Shown: piece after piece, positions 1 through 6,326 of the stretch
How the letters are laid out: each line of letters opens with the position of its first letter
How positions within the stretch are numbered: the stretch's first letter is position 1
Source: an uncultured Clostridia bacterium
GTDB lineage: Bacteria > Bacillota > Clostridia > TANB77 > CAG-508
Assembly: GCA_934131055.1 (NCBI GenBank)
Contig: CAKOZB010000077.1
Coordinates: 1 to 6,923, forward strand
Direction of reading: 5' to 3'
DNA: 6,923 nucleotides
Position numbers and translations under genes: made by a program
The notes under the pieces: model-generated
What the model was told of the DNA's origin: nothing
Database searches by the model: none
What the model saw: the letters and a program-made list of their open reading frames with translations, nothing else

Positions 1-179
1 GTTAAAAGCATGAAATCTATGTCAGCTGGATTATACAAAAATGGTGCTTCATTCTCCATTTCATCAGTTGCTTTTCCCTGGTACATTCCACAATCAACTA
101 AAAATCTCTTGCCAGCTCCTTCTACTAAAAAGTTAGAGCCTGTAACCATTTTTGTTGCTCCTAAAAAAGTTATATTCAT
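1..179 (-). CDS. MBL-fold / beta-CASP RNA nuclease-like protein, N-terminal fragment
   Basis: The first 59 codons of a gene that runs off the left edge of the window. The translation begins MNITFLGATKMVTGSNFLVE and continues with RFLVDCGMYQG (residues 25-35), ending DIDFMLL. This matches the start of bacterial metallo-beta-lactamase-fold proteins of the beta-CASP/YSH1-like RNA exonuclease group, where a FLGA..VTGS strand-turn and a LVDCGM.QG strand precede the zinc-binding THAHxDH motif. The visible part stops exactly where that motif should begin, and the two leftover bases (AC) fit a Thr codon. By family it would be a cytoplasmic zinc-dependent RNA-processing or decay enzyme; the catalytic histidines lie outside the window, so activity cannot be confirmed. 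The start at 179 is supported by an AAGGGAG ribosome binding site at 188-194, eight bases upstream. It follows the 523-residue gene by 84 bp on the same strand. Confidence 0.85.
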   Translation of the reverse strand, partial: MNITFLGATKMVTGSNFLVEGAGKRFLVDCGMYQGKATDEMENEAPFLYNPADIDFMLL

Positions 180-202
180 TCGTTTTTCTCCCTTCACATT
201 TA

Positions 203-252
203 AACAACAATCTGCGTGTTTATAAATTTAATTATTTTCACAGATTATTATT
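203..252 (-). other. Hairpin between the 523-residue gene and the MBL gene
   Basis: In the minus-strand RNA, bases 252-241 (AAUAAUAAUCUG) can pair over 12 positions with bases 214-203 (CAGAUUGUUGUU), including two G-U pairs, around an AU-rich loop. In the plus-strand RNA the same two positions become C-A mismatches, so the fold fits the gene direction. It starts 12 bp after the 523-residue gene's stop codon. The run after the stem (UAAAUGUG) is not a good U-tract, so it may be a weak terminator, an mRNA 3'-end protector, or a 5'-leader structure of the MBL gene. I see no clear promoter in this gap. Confidence 0.35.
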
Positions 253-263
253 CAAATTTTCTA

Positions 264-1835
264 TTATTTCAAAAATAACGGAATTTTTTTGTTTAGCTTT
301 ACGTTTAGTGATTTTAAATTATATACAGTTTCATTGTATATACTTTCAGCCTCTTTTTCGTCATATATACTAACAGCAATTTGGCTTTGTACTTCATTTA
401 CATACTGTATTTCTTTTGTCTTATTTATTTTTATTTGTATTTCTTTTAAATCTATTATCTTTGTTATGAATATATATTTCAAAATTGCATAACATATGCT
501 TGCACTATTAGAAAAATTAGTTATTATCTCTTTATCTATGCAATTATCAATTATAATATTCATTACTTTCTCAATTGACTCTTGTAGCTCAGGCTCTTTT
601 CCAATTACTTCATTTTTTGAAATTGGTATCATACAATAATATCTAAATTCATATAGTACTTTTTCTAGAAAAACTTTATCTTCCAAATTTTCTTCTATTT
701 TTTGTTGATAATATTTTAAAACTTCTTTTTGAAATTCTATTATTTCTTGTTTTCTTAAATCTCCGTTCTCTGCTAGCTCTATTACATTTCTTAACAATGA
801 ACATTCATTTTCCATATTCTTTTTTTGTTTAGAAAAATTTCTTGGATCTAGGTATCCATTCATAGTTTTTAACTTTTCAACTTGTGCTTTTCTTTCATTT
901 TCAAGTATATCATATAAAAAACTTACACTAAATATCTTATCCTTATTTGGAAGTTTAGAGTTTCTATTAATATATTCTTTTTTCAATTTTTCTTTATCAT
1001 TCAGAGTCTCATCTATTTCTCTAATTTTACTTGAAATCATTTTCTTTTCTTCTGTAATCTTATTTAAAAGGTTTACTCTATCTTCCATCAAAAATAATAG
1101 TCTTATTAATTCATTTAACCTTGTTGTAATCTCATTTTTTATCTTTTCGTCTTTTTCTGCAATAATAGCTAAAATTATAGTATACAATTTTTGATAAAAC
1201 AAATTAGGATTTTGAAAATTTTGTTCATAGATTTTCTCTTTAAAATTATCATCTAATCTTAAGTTTAAGAGCATCATGTTTTGGAATATCAAATTATATT
1301 CAAAATCACTCTGTTTTTTTATATTATTGTTCCAAGACCAACCATCAAAATCACGTATAACCTCACTTCCATTAATACTTTTTGCTTTAAGTAAAAACTT
1401 ATTTATTGCATCTCTATAATACTTATTCTCGGTTATTTCCAATTGATTTTTGTTATACTTTTCTTGTAACAAATTCATCTGAATTAAAGAATATAAAATT
1501 GCCTCCTCATTTGCATATACCAAAATAGAGCCTCTATCTGCATCTATTTTGCAAACCACGTTGTCGTGTTCTAGAGGCTTACTCTCTTCTGTTTCTGGTA
1601 TTACTAGTTTTATTTCGAAACATTGTTTATCTATTATATTTAATATTTTCTCCATAAAATCTGCTTTTGGAAGTGCATTAAATTTTACTATAGAATAATC
1701 AGCATATCCATTTTCAATTTTATATAACATACTTAATAATAAATTTTTTACACTCTCATCAAATGTCTTATTTTCCAATATTTTTTCCAATTGATTATTG
1801 TATTCATTTGAATTAAGTTTTGAAAATATTCGCAT
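264..1835 (-). CDS. Uncharacterised 523-residue cytoplasmic protein with central coiled coil
   Basis: I do not recognise this family. The protein is rich in Lys, Glu, Ile and Asn, and has no signal peptide and no convincing membrane segment. An N-terminal mixed region (about 1-130) includes a strand-like stretch around 72-108 (KLVIPE, NVVCKID, SILVYANEE). A short aromatic motif DFDGWSWNN (162-170) follows and stands out from the otherwise helical sequence. Residues about 225-295 look like a coiled coil (LMEDRVNLLNKITEEKKMI onward), a second helical, charged stretch runs about 310-400, and a hydrophobic helical patch (ICYAILKYIFITKIIDL) lies at 447-463. The ATG at 1835 is preceded by AGAAAGGT at 1848-1855, a rather long 12-base spacing. 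It lies 75 bp downstream of the SpoIIIE/FtsK gene with no clear promoter, so cotranscription by read-through is plausible. No catalytic motif such as a Walker A or metal site is visible; a structural or adaptor role would be a guess. Confidence 0.85.
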   Translation of the reverse strand: MRIFSKLNSNEYNNQLEKILENKTFDESVKNLLLSMLYKIENGYADYSIVKFNALPKADFMEKILNIIDKQCFEIKLVIPETEESKPLEHDNVVCKIDADRGSILVYANEEAILYSLIQMNLLQEKYNKNQLEITENKYYRDAINKFLLKAKSINGSEVIRDFDGWSWNNNIKKQSDFEYNLIFQNMMLLNLRLDDNFKEKIYEQNFQNPNLFYQKLYTIILAIIAEKDEKIKNEITTRLNELIRLLFLMEDRVNLLNKITEEKKMISSKIREIDETLNDKEKLKKEYINRNSKLPNKDKIFSVSFLYDILENERKAQVEKLKTMNGYLDPRNFSKQKKNMENECSLLRNVIELAENGDLRKQEIIEFQKEVLKYYQQKIEENLEDKVFLEKVLYEFRYYCMIPISKNEVIGKEPELQESIEKVMNIIIDNCIDKEIITNFSNSASICYAILKYIFITKIIDLKEIQIKINKTKEIQYVNEVQSQIAVSIYDEKEAESIYNETVYNLKSLNVKLNKKIPLFLK

Positions 1836-1877
1836 ATTTCTTTTGTACCTTTCTAATATTCCAATTACCTTATACTA

Positions 1878-1909
1878 AGTTGAAAAAGAATTAATTTTTA
1901 TTTTCAACT
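1878..1909 (-). other. Perfect 9-bp inverted repeat just after the ftsK stop
   Basis: AGTTGAAAA (1878-1886) is the exact inverted repeat of TTTTCAACT (1901-1909), with a 14-base AT-rich spacer that could extend the stem after one mismatch. It begins two bases past the SpoIIIE/FtsK stop codon. In the minus-strand transcript the stem is followed by UAGUAUAAGG, which lacks a U-run, so it is not a standard intrinsic terminator. It may stabilise the 3' end of the ftsK message or slow the polymerase before the 523-residue gene. Confidence 0.35.
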
Positions 1910-1910
1910 A

Positions 1911-4292
1911 CTATGAGTTTAATTCAGCCCATCTTTCTTTCGTCATAAGAACTTCTCTTGGCTTACTTCCTTGGTAGCCTGAAATAATACCTCTTTCTTC
2001 CATTTGGTCTATTATTCTACCTGCTCTTGCATATCCAACTTTAAACTTTCTTTGAATATACGATGTTGATGCTTGTCCTGTTTCTATTACAGTTTCTATT
2101 GCATCATTTAGAAGTGGATCTGTTTCATCATCATCTAAGGCTCCTTCATCAATCTCTTTATCTGTTGTGTTAGCCTTTTCTATGTATTCTGTAATATCAT
2201 CTCTATATGTTGTTTCTCCGTTTGCCTTTACAAAGTTTACAAGTTTTTCAACCTCTTTATCAGATATGAACGCTCCTTGAATTCTTACTGGCTTTGGAGC
2301 TCCTGTTGGGAAGAATAACATATCTCCTTTTCCAAGCAATTTTTCAGCACCAACTTGGTCTAAAATCGTTCTCGAGTCTACTTGAGAAGATACCGCAAAT
2401 GCAATTCTTGATGGAATATTTGCTTTAATTAAACCTGTTACAACATCAACAGATGGACGTTGTGTAGCAATTACTAAGTGCATTCCGGCAGCTCTTGCCT
2501 TTTGTGCCAATCTACAAATTGCATCTTCAACATCTCCTTTTGCAACCATCATCAAGTCTGCCAACTCGTCTACGATTATAACTATATGTGGTAGTTTTCC
2601 GAAATTATCTTCTTTTTCTATTACTTCATTATATCCTTTTAAGTCTCTTACACCTTTTGACGCAAACATTGTGTATCTGTTTTCCATTTCTTGAACAGCC
2701 CATGCCAATGCTCCTGCAGCCTTTTTAGGATCTGTTACAACCGGAATTAATAGATGTGGAATTCCATTATATACAGATAATTCAACTATTTTAGGGTCAA
2801 TCATAACCAGCTTTGCTTCACTTGGTTTTGCCTTATATATTATGCTTGCAATTAGAGTATTTATACATACACTCTTACCAGAACCAGTTGCACCAGCAAT
2901 TAAAACGTGTGGCATTTTTGCAATATCTGTTACAATTGCATCACCAGAAACGTCTTTTCCAAGAGCAAATGCGAGTTTCGACTTGTGTTCTTTAAATTCA
3001 TCTGTTTGTAAAATATCTCTTATGTGTACAACTTCACTTTCTTCATTTGGAACTTCTATACCAACAGCTTGTTTTCCTGGGATTGGCGCTTCAATTCTTA
3101 TTGATTTAGCAGCCAAATTTAAAGCAATATCATCTGCAAGGTTTGCAATTTTACTTACACGAACTCCTTCTGCAGGTTTTAATTCATATCTTGTTATAGC
3201 AGGTCCGACCGAAACATTTTCTACTTTTGCAGAAACACCGAAACTATATAGTGTTTTTTGTAATTTCGAAGCAGTATCTGCTAATGCTCTTTTTCCACCC
3301 TTTAAGCCTTTTGATGTTCCTTCGCTTAATAGATTTAGTGGCGGAAATTCATAGTTTTCATCCTCAACAGTAAGCGTATGCTCTAATTGTAAAACTTCTT
3401 TTGTCTTATCTTCCTTCTGTTCTTCTTGTTTCTTAAATAATGGATCTTCTATAAATTCTGGTGATTGTTTTCTTTCTTCTGATTTTTCTGTTCTTACTTT
3501 TTTATCGTCTTTTATTTCTTTTTCAACATCAAATAATTTAGAAGATTTTCCAATATCCTTACCATTCAAATTTATTTGGAGTTGTTCAACATCTAAAGCA
3601 GCCTTTTCTTTTTCCAGCCTTTCCCTTAATTTTCTCTCTTTTTTAGTCTCTTTTCTTTCATCTATTCCAATTATTTTGTCTTCATCATTTTCTGGTTCTG
3701 CTTTTGCGTATTGCTGTTGTTTTACTTTTTTAGCGTTCTTTCTCTCTTCTGTACCATCTATAAAATCTGATATTCTATTTACTAAATCTATTCCAAACAT
3801 AGATACAGTAAGTGCAATTATTCCTCCTGATGCAATTATTATAGTTCCTACTTTTTCAAATAGATTTATAAGTGGAATTGTAACAATAGCTCCAATAGCA
3901 CCACCTCCAGCGCCATTAGCACCAAGTTCAAAGAATTGTTTCATAACATTTTCCATGCTTCTGTTTTCTATTACAACATTTCCTTGATATATTTCGTAGA
4001 CATTAAAAATTACTGCTATGCACAACAATAATGCAGAAAACTGGGCTATTTTTTTAGACCACGAAGTTTCTCCTTGGTATGCAATATATATTGCCAATAT
4101 AAAAACCCCAACTGGCAAAAAATATTTTATATATCCCATTATTCCACCTAAAACTGGACTTAAGTGTTCTCCTATAAATCCTGAATTTGTATATATTAAA
4201 ACTGCTAACAATATGCTTGCTATTATCATTACAGCCACAACTACATTTATATTAACTTGTTGCTTCTTCTTTTTTCTTCCTCTCTTTGCCAT
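1911..4292 (-). CDS. ftsK/spoIIIE: Membrane DNA translocase, SpoIIIE/FtsK family
   Basis: ATP-driven double-stranded DNA pump at the division septum. It moves trapped chromosome across the closing septum and, in spore formers, into the forespore. The 793-residue length is close to B. subtilis SpoIIIE. A basic N-terminus (AKRGRKKKK) is followed by about four or five hydrophobic segments (roughly 15-36, 48-72, 83-101, 131-146, 149-171). A highly charged linker spans about 175-312. The alpha/beta motor follows, with Walker A GATGSGKS at 467-474, Walker B HIVIIVDELADL at 569-580 (Asp575-Glu576), and the conserved ATQRPSVDVVTG at 609-620. The C-terminal winged-helix gamma domain (about 724-785, TSYIQRKFKVGYARAGRIID) reads DNA orientation sequences. 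All key residues are present. The ATG at 4292 has a strong AAAGGGAGGAA site at 4296-4306. The gene appears to have its own promoter. The presence of membrane segments argues against the soluble SftA type. FtsK and SpoIIIE cannot be told apart from sequence alone. Confidence 0.97.
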   Translation of the reverse strand: MAKRGRKKKKQQVNINVVVAVMIIASILLAVLIYTNSGFIGEHLSPVLGGIMGYIKYFLPVGVFILAIYIAYQGETSWSKKIAQFSALLLCIAVIFNVYEIYQGNVVIENRSMENVMKQFFELGANGAGGGAIGAIVTIPLINLFEKVGTIIIASGGIIALTVSMFGIDLVNRISDFIDGTEERKNAKKVKQQQYAKAEPENDEDKIIGIDERKETKKERKLRERLEKEKAALDVEQLQINLNGKDIGKSSKLFDVEKEIKDDKKVRTEKSEERKQSPEFIEDPLFKKQEEQKEDKTKEVLQLEHTLTVEDENYEFPPLNLLSEGTSKGLKGGKRALADTASKLQKTLYSFGVSAKVENVSVGPAITRYELKPAEGVRVSKIANLADDIALNLAAKSIRIEAPIPGKQAVGIEVPNEESEVVHIRDILQTDEFKEHKSKLAFALGKDVSGDAIVTDIAKMPHVLIAGATGSGKSVCINTLIASIIYKAKPSEAKLVMIDPKIVELSVYNGIPHLLIPVVTDPKKAAGALAWAVQEMENRYTMFASKGVRDLKGYNEVIEKEDNFGKLPHIVIIVDELADLMMVAKGDVEDAICRLAQKARAAGMHLVIATQRPSVDVVTGLIKANIPSRIAFAVSSQVDSRTILDQVGAEKLLGKGDMLFFPTGAPKPVRIQGAFISDKEVEKLVNFVKANGETTYRDDITEYIEKANTTDKEIDEGALDDDETDPLLNDAIETVIETGQASTSYIQRKFKVGYARAGRIIDQMEERGIISGYQGSKPREVLMTKERWAELNS

Positions 4293-4341
4293 ATGTTCCT
4301 CCCTTTGCCTACTTTTTTTAAAGTATTTTTTTTACTTAGTT

Positions 4342-4370
4342 ATTCTATCATATTAATTATTAAATTTCCA
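4342..4370 (-). promoter_or_regulatory. Putative extended -10 promoter of ftsK/spoIIIE
   Basis: Reading the minus strand, TAGAAT (4342-4347, five of six matches to the -10 consensus) is preceded by TGA, giving an extended -10. A weak -35, TGGAAA (4365-4370), lies 17 bases upstream. Transcription would start near 4335, giving a leader of about 43 bases that carries the strong ribosome binding site. The terminator just upstream makes a separate promoter here sensible. The DNA is very AT-rich, so chance matches are common. Confidence 0.5.
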
Positions 4371-4407
4371 TATTTTTTTAGCATTTGCCAAACAAATTTT
4401 CTTCAAT

Positions 4408-4446
4408 ACAAAATTAACCAATATAAACTTTGGAATTTATATTGGT
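4408..4446 (-). terminator. Probable intrinsic terminator of the rsmD unit
   Basis: A perfect 11-bp inverted repeat, ACCAATATAAA (4417-4427) and TTTATATTGGT (4436-4446), has an 8-base loop. It starts about 9 bp after the coiled-coil gene's stop codon. In the minus-strand RNA the stem is followed by UAAUUUUGUAUU, a moderately U-rich tail. Stem and position support termination, but the tail is interrupted and the stem is AU-rich, so it could be leaky. Confidence 0.55.
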
Positions 4447-4455
4447 CAAATCGCA

Positions 4456-4893
4456 CTATTTTACTTCTTTTCTATTATTTTCTATTACTCTTAAAGCATC
4501 TTCTAGTGTAACTTGTACGCCAGCCAAAATGTTATCAGCATATGCTTTTGTTCCATTAGAAATTTCTCTAGCCATATCGTTAGCATTTTCAATTATCTTA
4601 TTTTTTTGTTCATATGCTTTTCTAGTAATTTCATGTTCATCTATCATCGAAATTATTCTGTTTTCGGCCTCTTTTACTATTTCACTAGCTTCTTCATTGG
4701 CTTTGCTTATTATTCTGTCATGTTCTTCTTTAATTACCTTTGCTTGTTTCAATTCCTCTGGTAATTTTAATCTAATTTCTTTTATTATGTCTAACACTTC
4801 TTCTTTGTCTATAATAGCTTTGTGGGTAAAAGGCACTTCCTTACTATTTTCTAGCATATCTTCAATTGTTTCTAACAAGGTAAATATCTCCAT
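4456..4893 (-). CDS. Conserved clostridial coiled-coil protein (often labelled ATPase-like)
   Basis: A small, mostly helical protein of 145 residues resembling the conserved Clostridia protein encoded beside rsmD and often loosely named 'ATPase' for its likeness to stalk subunits of V-type ATPases. The N-terminus (MEIFTLLETIEDMLENSKEVP) and the IDKEEVLDIIKEIRLKLPEELKQA stretch (residues 28-51) are typical. After this comes a charged heptad-like helix (about 52-115) with A/E/K repeats such as ISKANEEASEIVKEAENRI. There is no Walker motif or membrane segment, so true ATPase activity is not supported. An in-frame ATG at 4908 overlaps the rsmD stop as ATGA but lacks a ribosome binding site. The ATG at 4893 has AAAGGGGA at 4898-4905 and matches where homologues begin, so I chose it. 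It lies 11 bp after rsmD, clearly in the same operon. Its helical part resembles the tail of DivIVA; function unknown. Confidence 0.88.
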   Translation of the reverse strand: MEIFTLLETIEDMLENSKEVPFTHKAIIDKEEVLDIIKEIRLKLPEELKQAKVIKEEHDRIISKANEEASEIVKEAENRIISMIDEHEITRKAYEQKNKIIENANDMAREISNGTKAYADNILAGVQVTLEDALRVIENNRKEVK

Positions 4894-4904
4894 GTTTTCC
4901 CCTT

Positions 4905-5456
4905 TCATTTAAGAAATATTAATGATACTCTTCCATACTTTCTTAAATCGTATATTTTGTAATTAATATTCATATTATTTATTCTATTTATATCTCTTTC
5001 TGGTTCATCTGTTTCAATTATAATTATTCCATCATCTTTTAATAATTGTAAATTACTTATTTTTTCTATAGCATCAAGTGCAAATTCTTCCTTGTATGGT
5101 GGATCTAAAAATATAATATCGAACTTGATATTTTTAACTGTATTAATGCAATCTGTATAATCTTTGTTATATACTATTGCTTTTTCTTTTAGTTTTGTTT
5201 TTTCTAGATTTTTCTCAATCATAGCAACAGCTTTACTTGATTTATCACAGAAATAAACCTGTTTTGCTCTTCTACTAAGAAATTCTATTCCAATTGCTCC
5301 ACTTCCAGCAAATAAATCTAATACAGTAGTATCTTCTATATCATTTTGAATTATATTAAAAAGTGACTCTTTAACCCTGTCTAATGTTGGTCTTGTGCTT
5401 ATGTCTTCAATAGAATGTAATACCGTGCCTCTAGCACTTCCACTTATTACTCTCAT
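4905..5456 (-). CDS. rsmD: 16S rRNA (guanine-966-N2)-methyltransferase RsmD
   Basis: Transfers a methyl group from S-adenosylmethionine to N2 of guanine 966 (E. coli numbering) of 16S rRNA in the assembling small subunit. The 183-residue product shows the family hallmarks: the start MRVISGSARG, TRPTLDRVKESLFNII (21-36), the SAM-binding loop DLFAGSGAIGIE (47-58), an acidic residue for the ribose in YFCDKSS (68-74), and the catalytic DPPY (118-121). It ends with KYGRVSLIFLK, close to the usual C-terminus. A start seven codons upstream at 5477 is possible, but the ATG at 5456 matches family N-termini and has a near-perfect GGAGGA at 5464-5469. It heads a two-gene unit with the coiled-coil gene and has its own promoter. 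In many Firmicutes coaD (phosphopantetheine adenylyltransferase) follows rsmD; it is absent here. Confidence 0.96.
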   Translation of the reverse strand: MRVISGSARGTVLHSIEDISTRPTLDRVKESLFNIIQNDIEDTTVLDLFAGSGAIGIEFLSRRAKQVYFCDKSSKAVAMIEKNLEKTKLKEKAIVYNKDYTDCINTVKNIKFDIIFLDPPYKEEFALDAIEKISNLQLLKDDGIIIIETDEPERDINRINNMNINYKIYDLRKYGRVSLIFLK

Positions 5457-5521
5457 GTATGTATCCTCCAACAGCATTATTTTGCATATTAACAGATATT
5501 AAATGGTAACTTTATACATAT

Positions 5522-5549
5522 ATTTTATCTAATTTTTCATAGATGTCAA
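5522..5549 (-). promoter_or_regulatory. Sigma-A-type promoter of rsmD
   Basis: On the minus strand a perfect -35 TTGACA (5544-5549) is followed after 16 bases by TAAAAT (5522-5527), five of six matches to the -10 consensus. A start near 5514 gives a leader of about 58 bases before the rsmD ATG. Its position between an upstream terminator and rsmD supports it. Confidence 0.75.
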
Positions 5550-5566
5550 TATTTATAATGCAATTG

Positions 5567-5634
5567 TAACATACATTTAATAGTGCTGTAACATTTCTTA
5601 TCTACTTAACATTTAAAATTTCAAAAAATAACAT
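5567..5634. repeat. Four spaced TAACAT repeats upstream of the rsmD promoter
   Basis: The hexamer TAACAT occurs on the plus strand at 5567-5572, 5589-5594, 5607-5612 and 5629-5634, with start-to-start distances of 22, 18 and 22 bases. The nearest copy lies 18 bp upstream of the rsmD -35 box. This spacing near two helical turns could suit a DNA-binding protein, but the motif is short and AT-rich, so it remains a candidate only. Confidence 0.4.
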
Positions 5635-5638
5635 TCTA

Positions 5639-5754
5639 ATACTCGAAATAATTTACGTTTTCGCCAAATTCGACTGGAGTGTGCCTTGAGGTGTCCGAAG
5701 GAGCTCCGACCAAGCACGACATGTCGAATTTAAGAAAACAAATTATTTCGGTAT
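5639..5754. repeat. GC-rich nested palindromic element
   Basis: An imperfect palindrome built of nested arms. ATAC (5639-5642) pairs with GTAT (5751-5754). CGAAATAATTT (5644-5654) pairs exactly with AAATTATTTCG (5740-5750). GTTTTC (5657-5662) pairs with GAAAAC (5734-5739), and AAATTCGAC (5666-5674) with GTCGAATTT (5723-5731). Inside, GTGC (5681-5684) pairs with GCAC (5714-5717) and TTG (5686-5688) with CAA (5711-5713), and the apex contains the small palindrome GGAGCTCC (5700-5707). The core 5671-5726 is about 61% GC, far above its surroundings. There is no open reading frame or U-tract that explains it. It could be a dispersed palindromic repeat, a non-autonomous mobile element, or a structured RNA. 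Confidence 0.7.
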
Positions 5755-5773
5755 ACAAAGTATTTATTGCTAT

Positions 5774-5820
5774 AAAAAAGTAAAGCAAAAAATTCGGAAA
5801 TTTTCCAAACCTTTTGCTTT
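5774..5820 (-). terminator. Intrinsic terminator after divIVA
   Basis: In the minus-strand transcript bases 5820-5803 and 5799-5782 can form an almost continuous 18-bp stem with a three-base loop. The outer arms are the exact inverted repeat AAAGCAAAA (5782-5790) and TTTTGCTTT (5812-5820), and three inner positions are G-U pairs. The stem is followed by AC and six U residues (5779-5774). It lies 20 bp after the divIVA stop codon, so it ends the sepF-divIVA unit. Confidence 0.8.
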
Positions 5821-5840
5821 CGTTCTTTTTATGTCTTGTT

Positions 5841-6299
5841 TTAGTTATCTTGTTCTTTGTTTATGTCTTTTATTAATTCCAGTTGTGATATTAATAAAGA
5901 CTCCATTTTTGCTTTGTATACGTCAAATTGTTTTTGTAAATCTTCAAAATCTTTTTTCTTTAATAATATTTGTTGTTCTAATGAAGCTAATGATTGTTTT
6001 GCATCAGATTCAGCATCTTTTATTATTTGGTCAGCTTGTTGTTTTGCAACATTTTTTATATCTTCAGCTGTAGATTGAGCCATTATAAGTGTGTTGTTTA
6101 ATGTACCTTCTATTTGTTTATAATGTTCAAGTTTTCCGTTTAATTCTGCTATTTTATCTTGATTTTCGTTACTCTCTTTGTATAATTTTTCGTAGCATGC
6201 TGTTAATTCATCCAAGAAATCATCAACTTCTTCTACACTATATCCATTCATCATTTGTTTTGAAAATTTCTTGTTTTCAATTTCTAAAGGTGTAATCAT
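5841..6299 (-). CDS. divIVA: Cell-division/pole-organising protein DivIVA
   Basis: Peripheral membrane protein that self-assembles on curved membrane at septa and poles and recruits partners for division-site choice, chromosome anchoring or wall growth. The 152 residues begin with the classic lipid-binding domain: ITPLEIENKKFSKQMMNGYS (2-21), then VEEVDDFLDEL (22-32). A long coiled coil follows, with a break near 60-75. The A/K/E-rich second coil (about 78-122) contains AKQQADQIIKDAESDAKQ, and the C-terminal segment YKAKMESLLISQLELIKD (128-145) matches the conserved end of the family. In B. subtilis Phe17-Arg18 insert into the membrane; the equivalent loop here is QMMNGY, one residue longer and with Met16-Met17. 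The start at 6299 has GGGAGG at 6308-6313, eight bases upstream. It is 27 bp downstream of sepF and its transcript ends at the terminator 20 bp beyond. Confidence 0.95.
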   Translation of the reverse strand: MITPLEIENKKFSKQMMNGYSVEEVDDFLDELTACYEKLYKESNENQDKIAELNGKLEHYKQIEGTLNNTLIMAQSTAEDIKNVAKQQADQIIKDAESDAKQSLASLEQQILLKKKDFEDLQKQFDVYKAKMESLLISQLELIKDINKEQDN

Positions 6300-6326
6300 T
6301 TTTGCTTCCTCCCAATTACATTTAGT

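Noticed and set aside
1878..1909. Strong intrinsic terminator after ftsK
   Set aside because: The 9-bp inverted repeat is real but is not followed by a U-tract on the minus strand, so it is listed only as a hairpin.
1836..1910. Promoter for the 523-residue gene
   Set aside because: TATAAG and TTGAAA-like hexamers occur but not at a workable spacing, so I do not claim one.
2842..3354. 170-codon open frame on the plus strand
   Set aside because: It lies wholly antisense to the conserved motor part of ftsK/spoIIIE, shows no recognisable domain and no good ribosome binding site. It is a shadow of the real gene.
4894..4908. Start of the coiled-coil gene at the ATGA overlap with rsmD
   Set aside because: No ribosome binding site precedes it, whereas the ATG at 4893 has AAAGGGGA at good spacing and fits homologous N-termini.
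4430..4912. 160-codon plus-strand open frame rich in Ser, Phe and Ile
   Set aside because: It is antisense to the coiled-coil gene; its hydrophobic, Ser-rich composition is what the reverse complement of A/E/K-rich codons produces.
5457..5477. Longer rsmD start at 5477
   Set aside because: The extra seven residues would be encoded by the ribosome binding site region itself, and family members begin at MRVISG.
5639..5754. Integron attC site, T-box leader or CRISPR repeat as an explanation of the palindrome
   Set aside because: There is no GTTRRRY/RYYYAAC pair of attC, no T-box consensus and no downstream synthetase or amino-acid gene, and no repeated unit with spacers.
5831..6073. Plus-strand open frame of 80 codons antisense to divIVA
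   Set aside because: It is low-complexity (Leu/Val/Phe) and antisense to a well supported gene.
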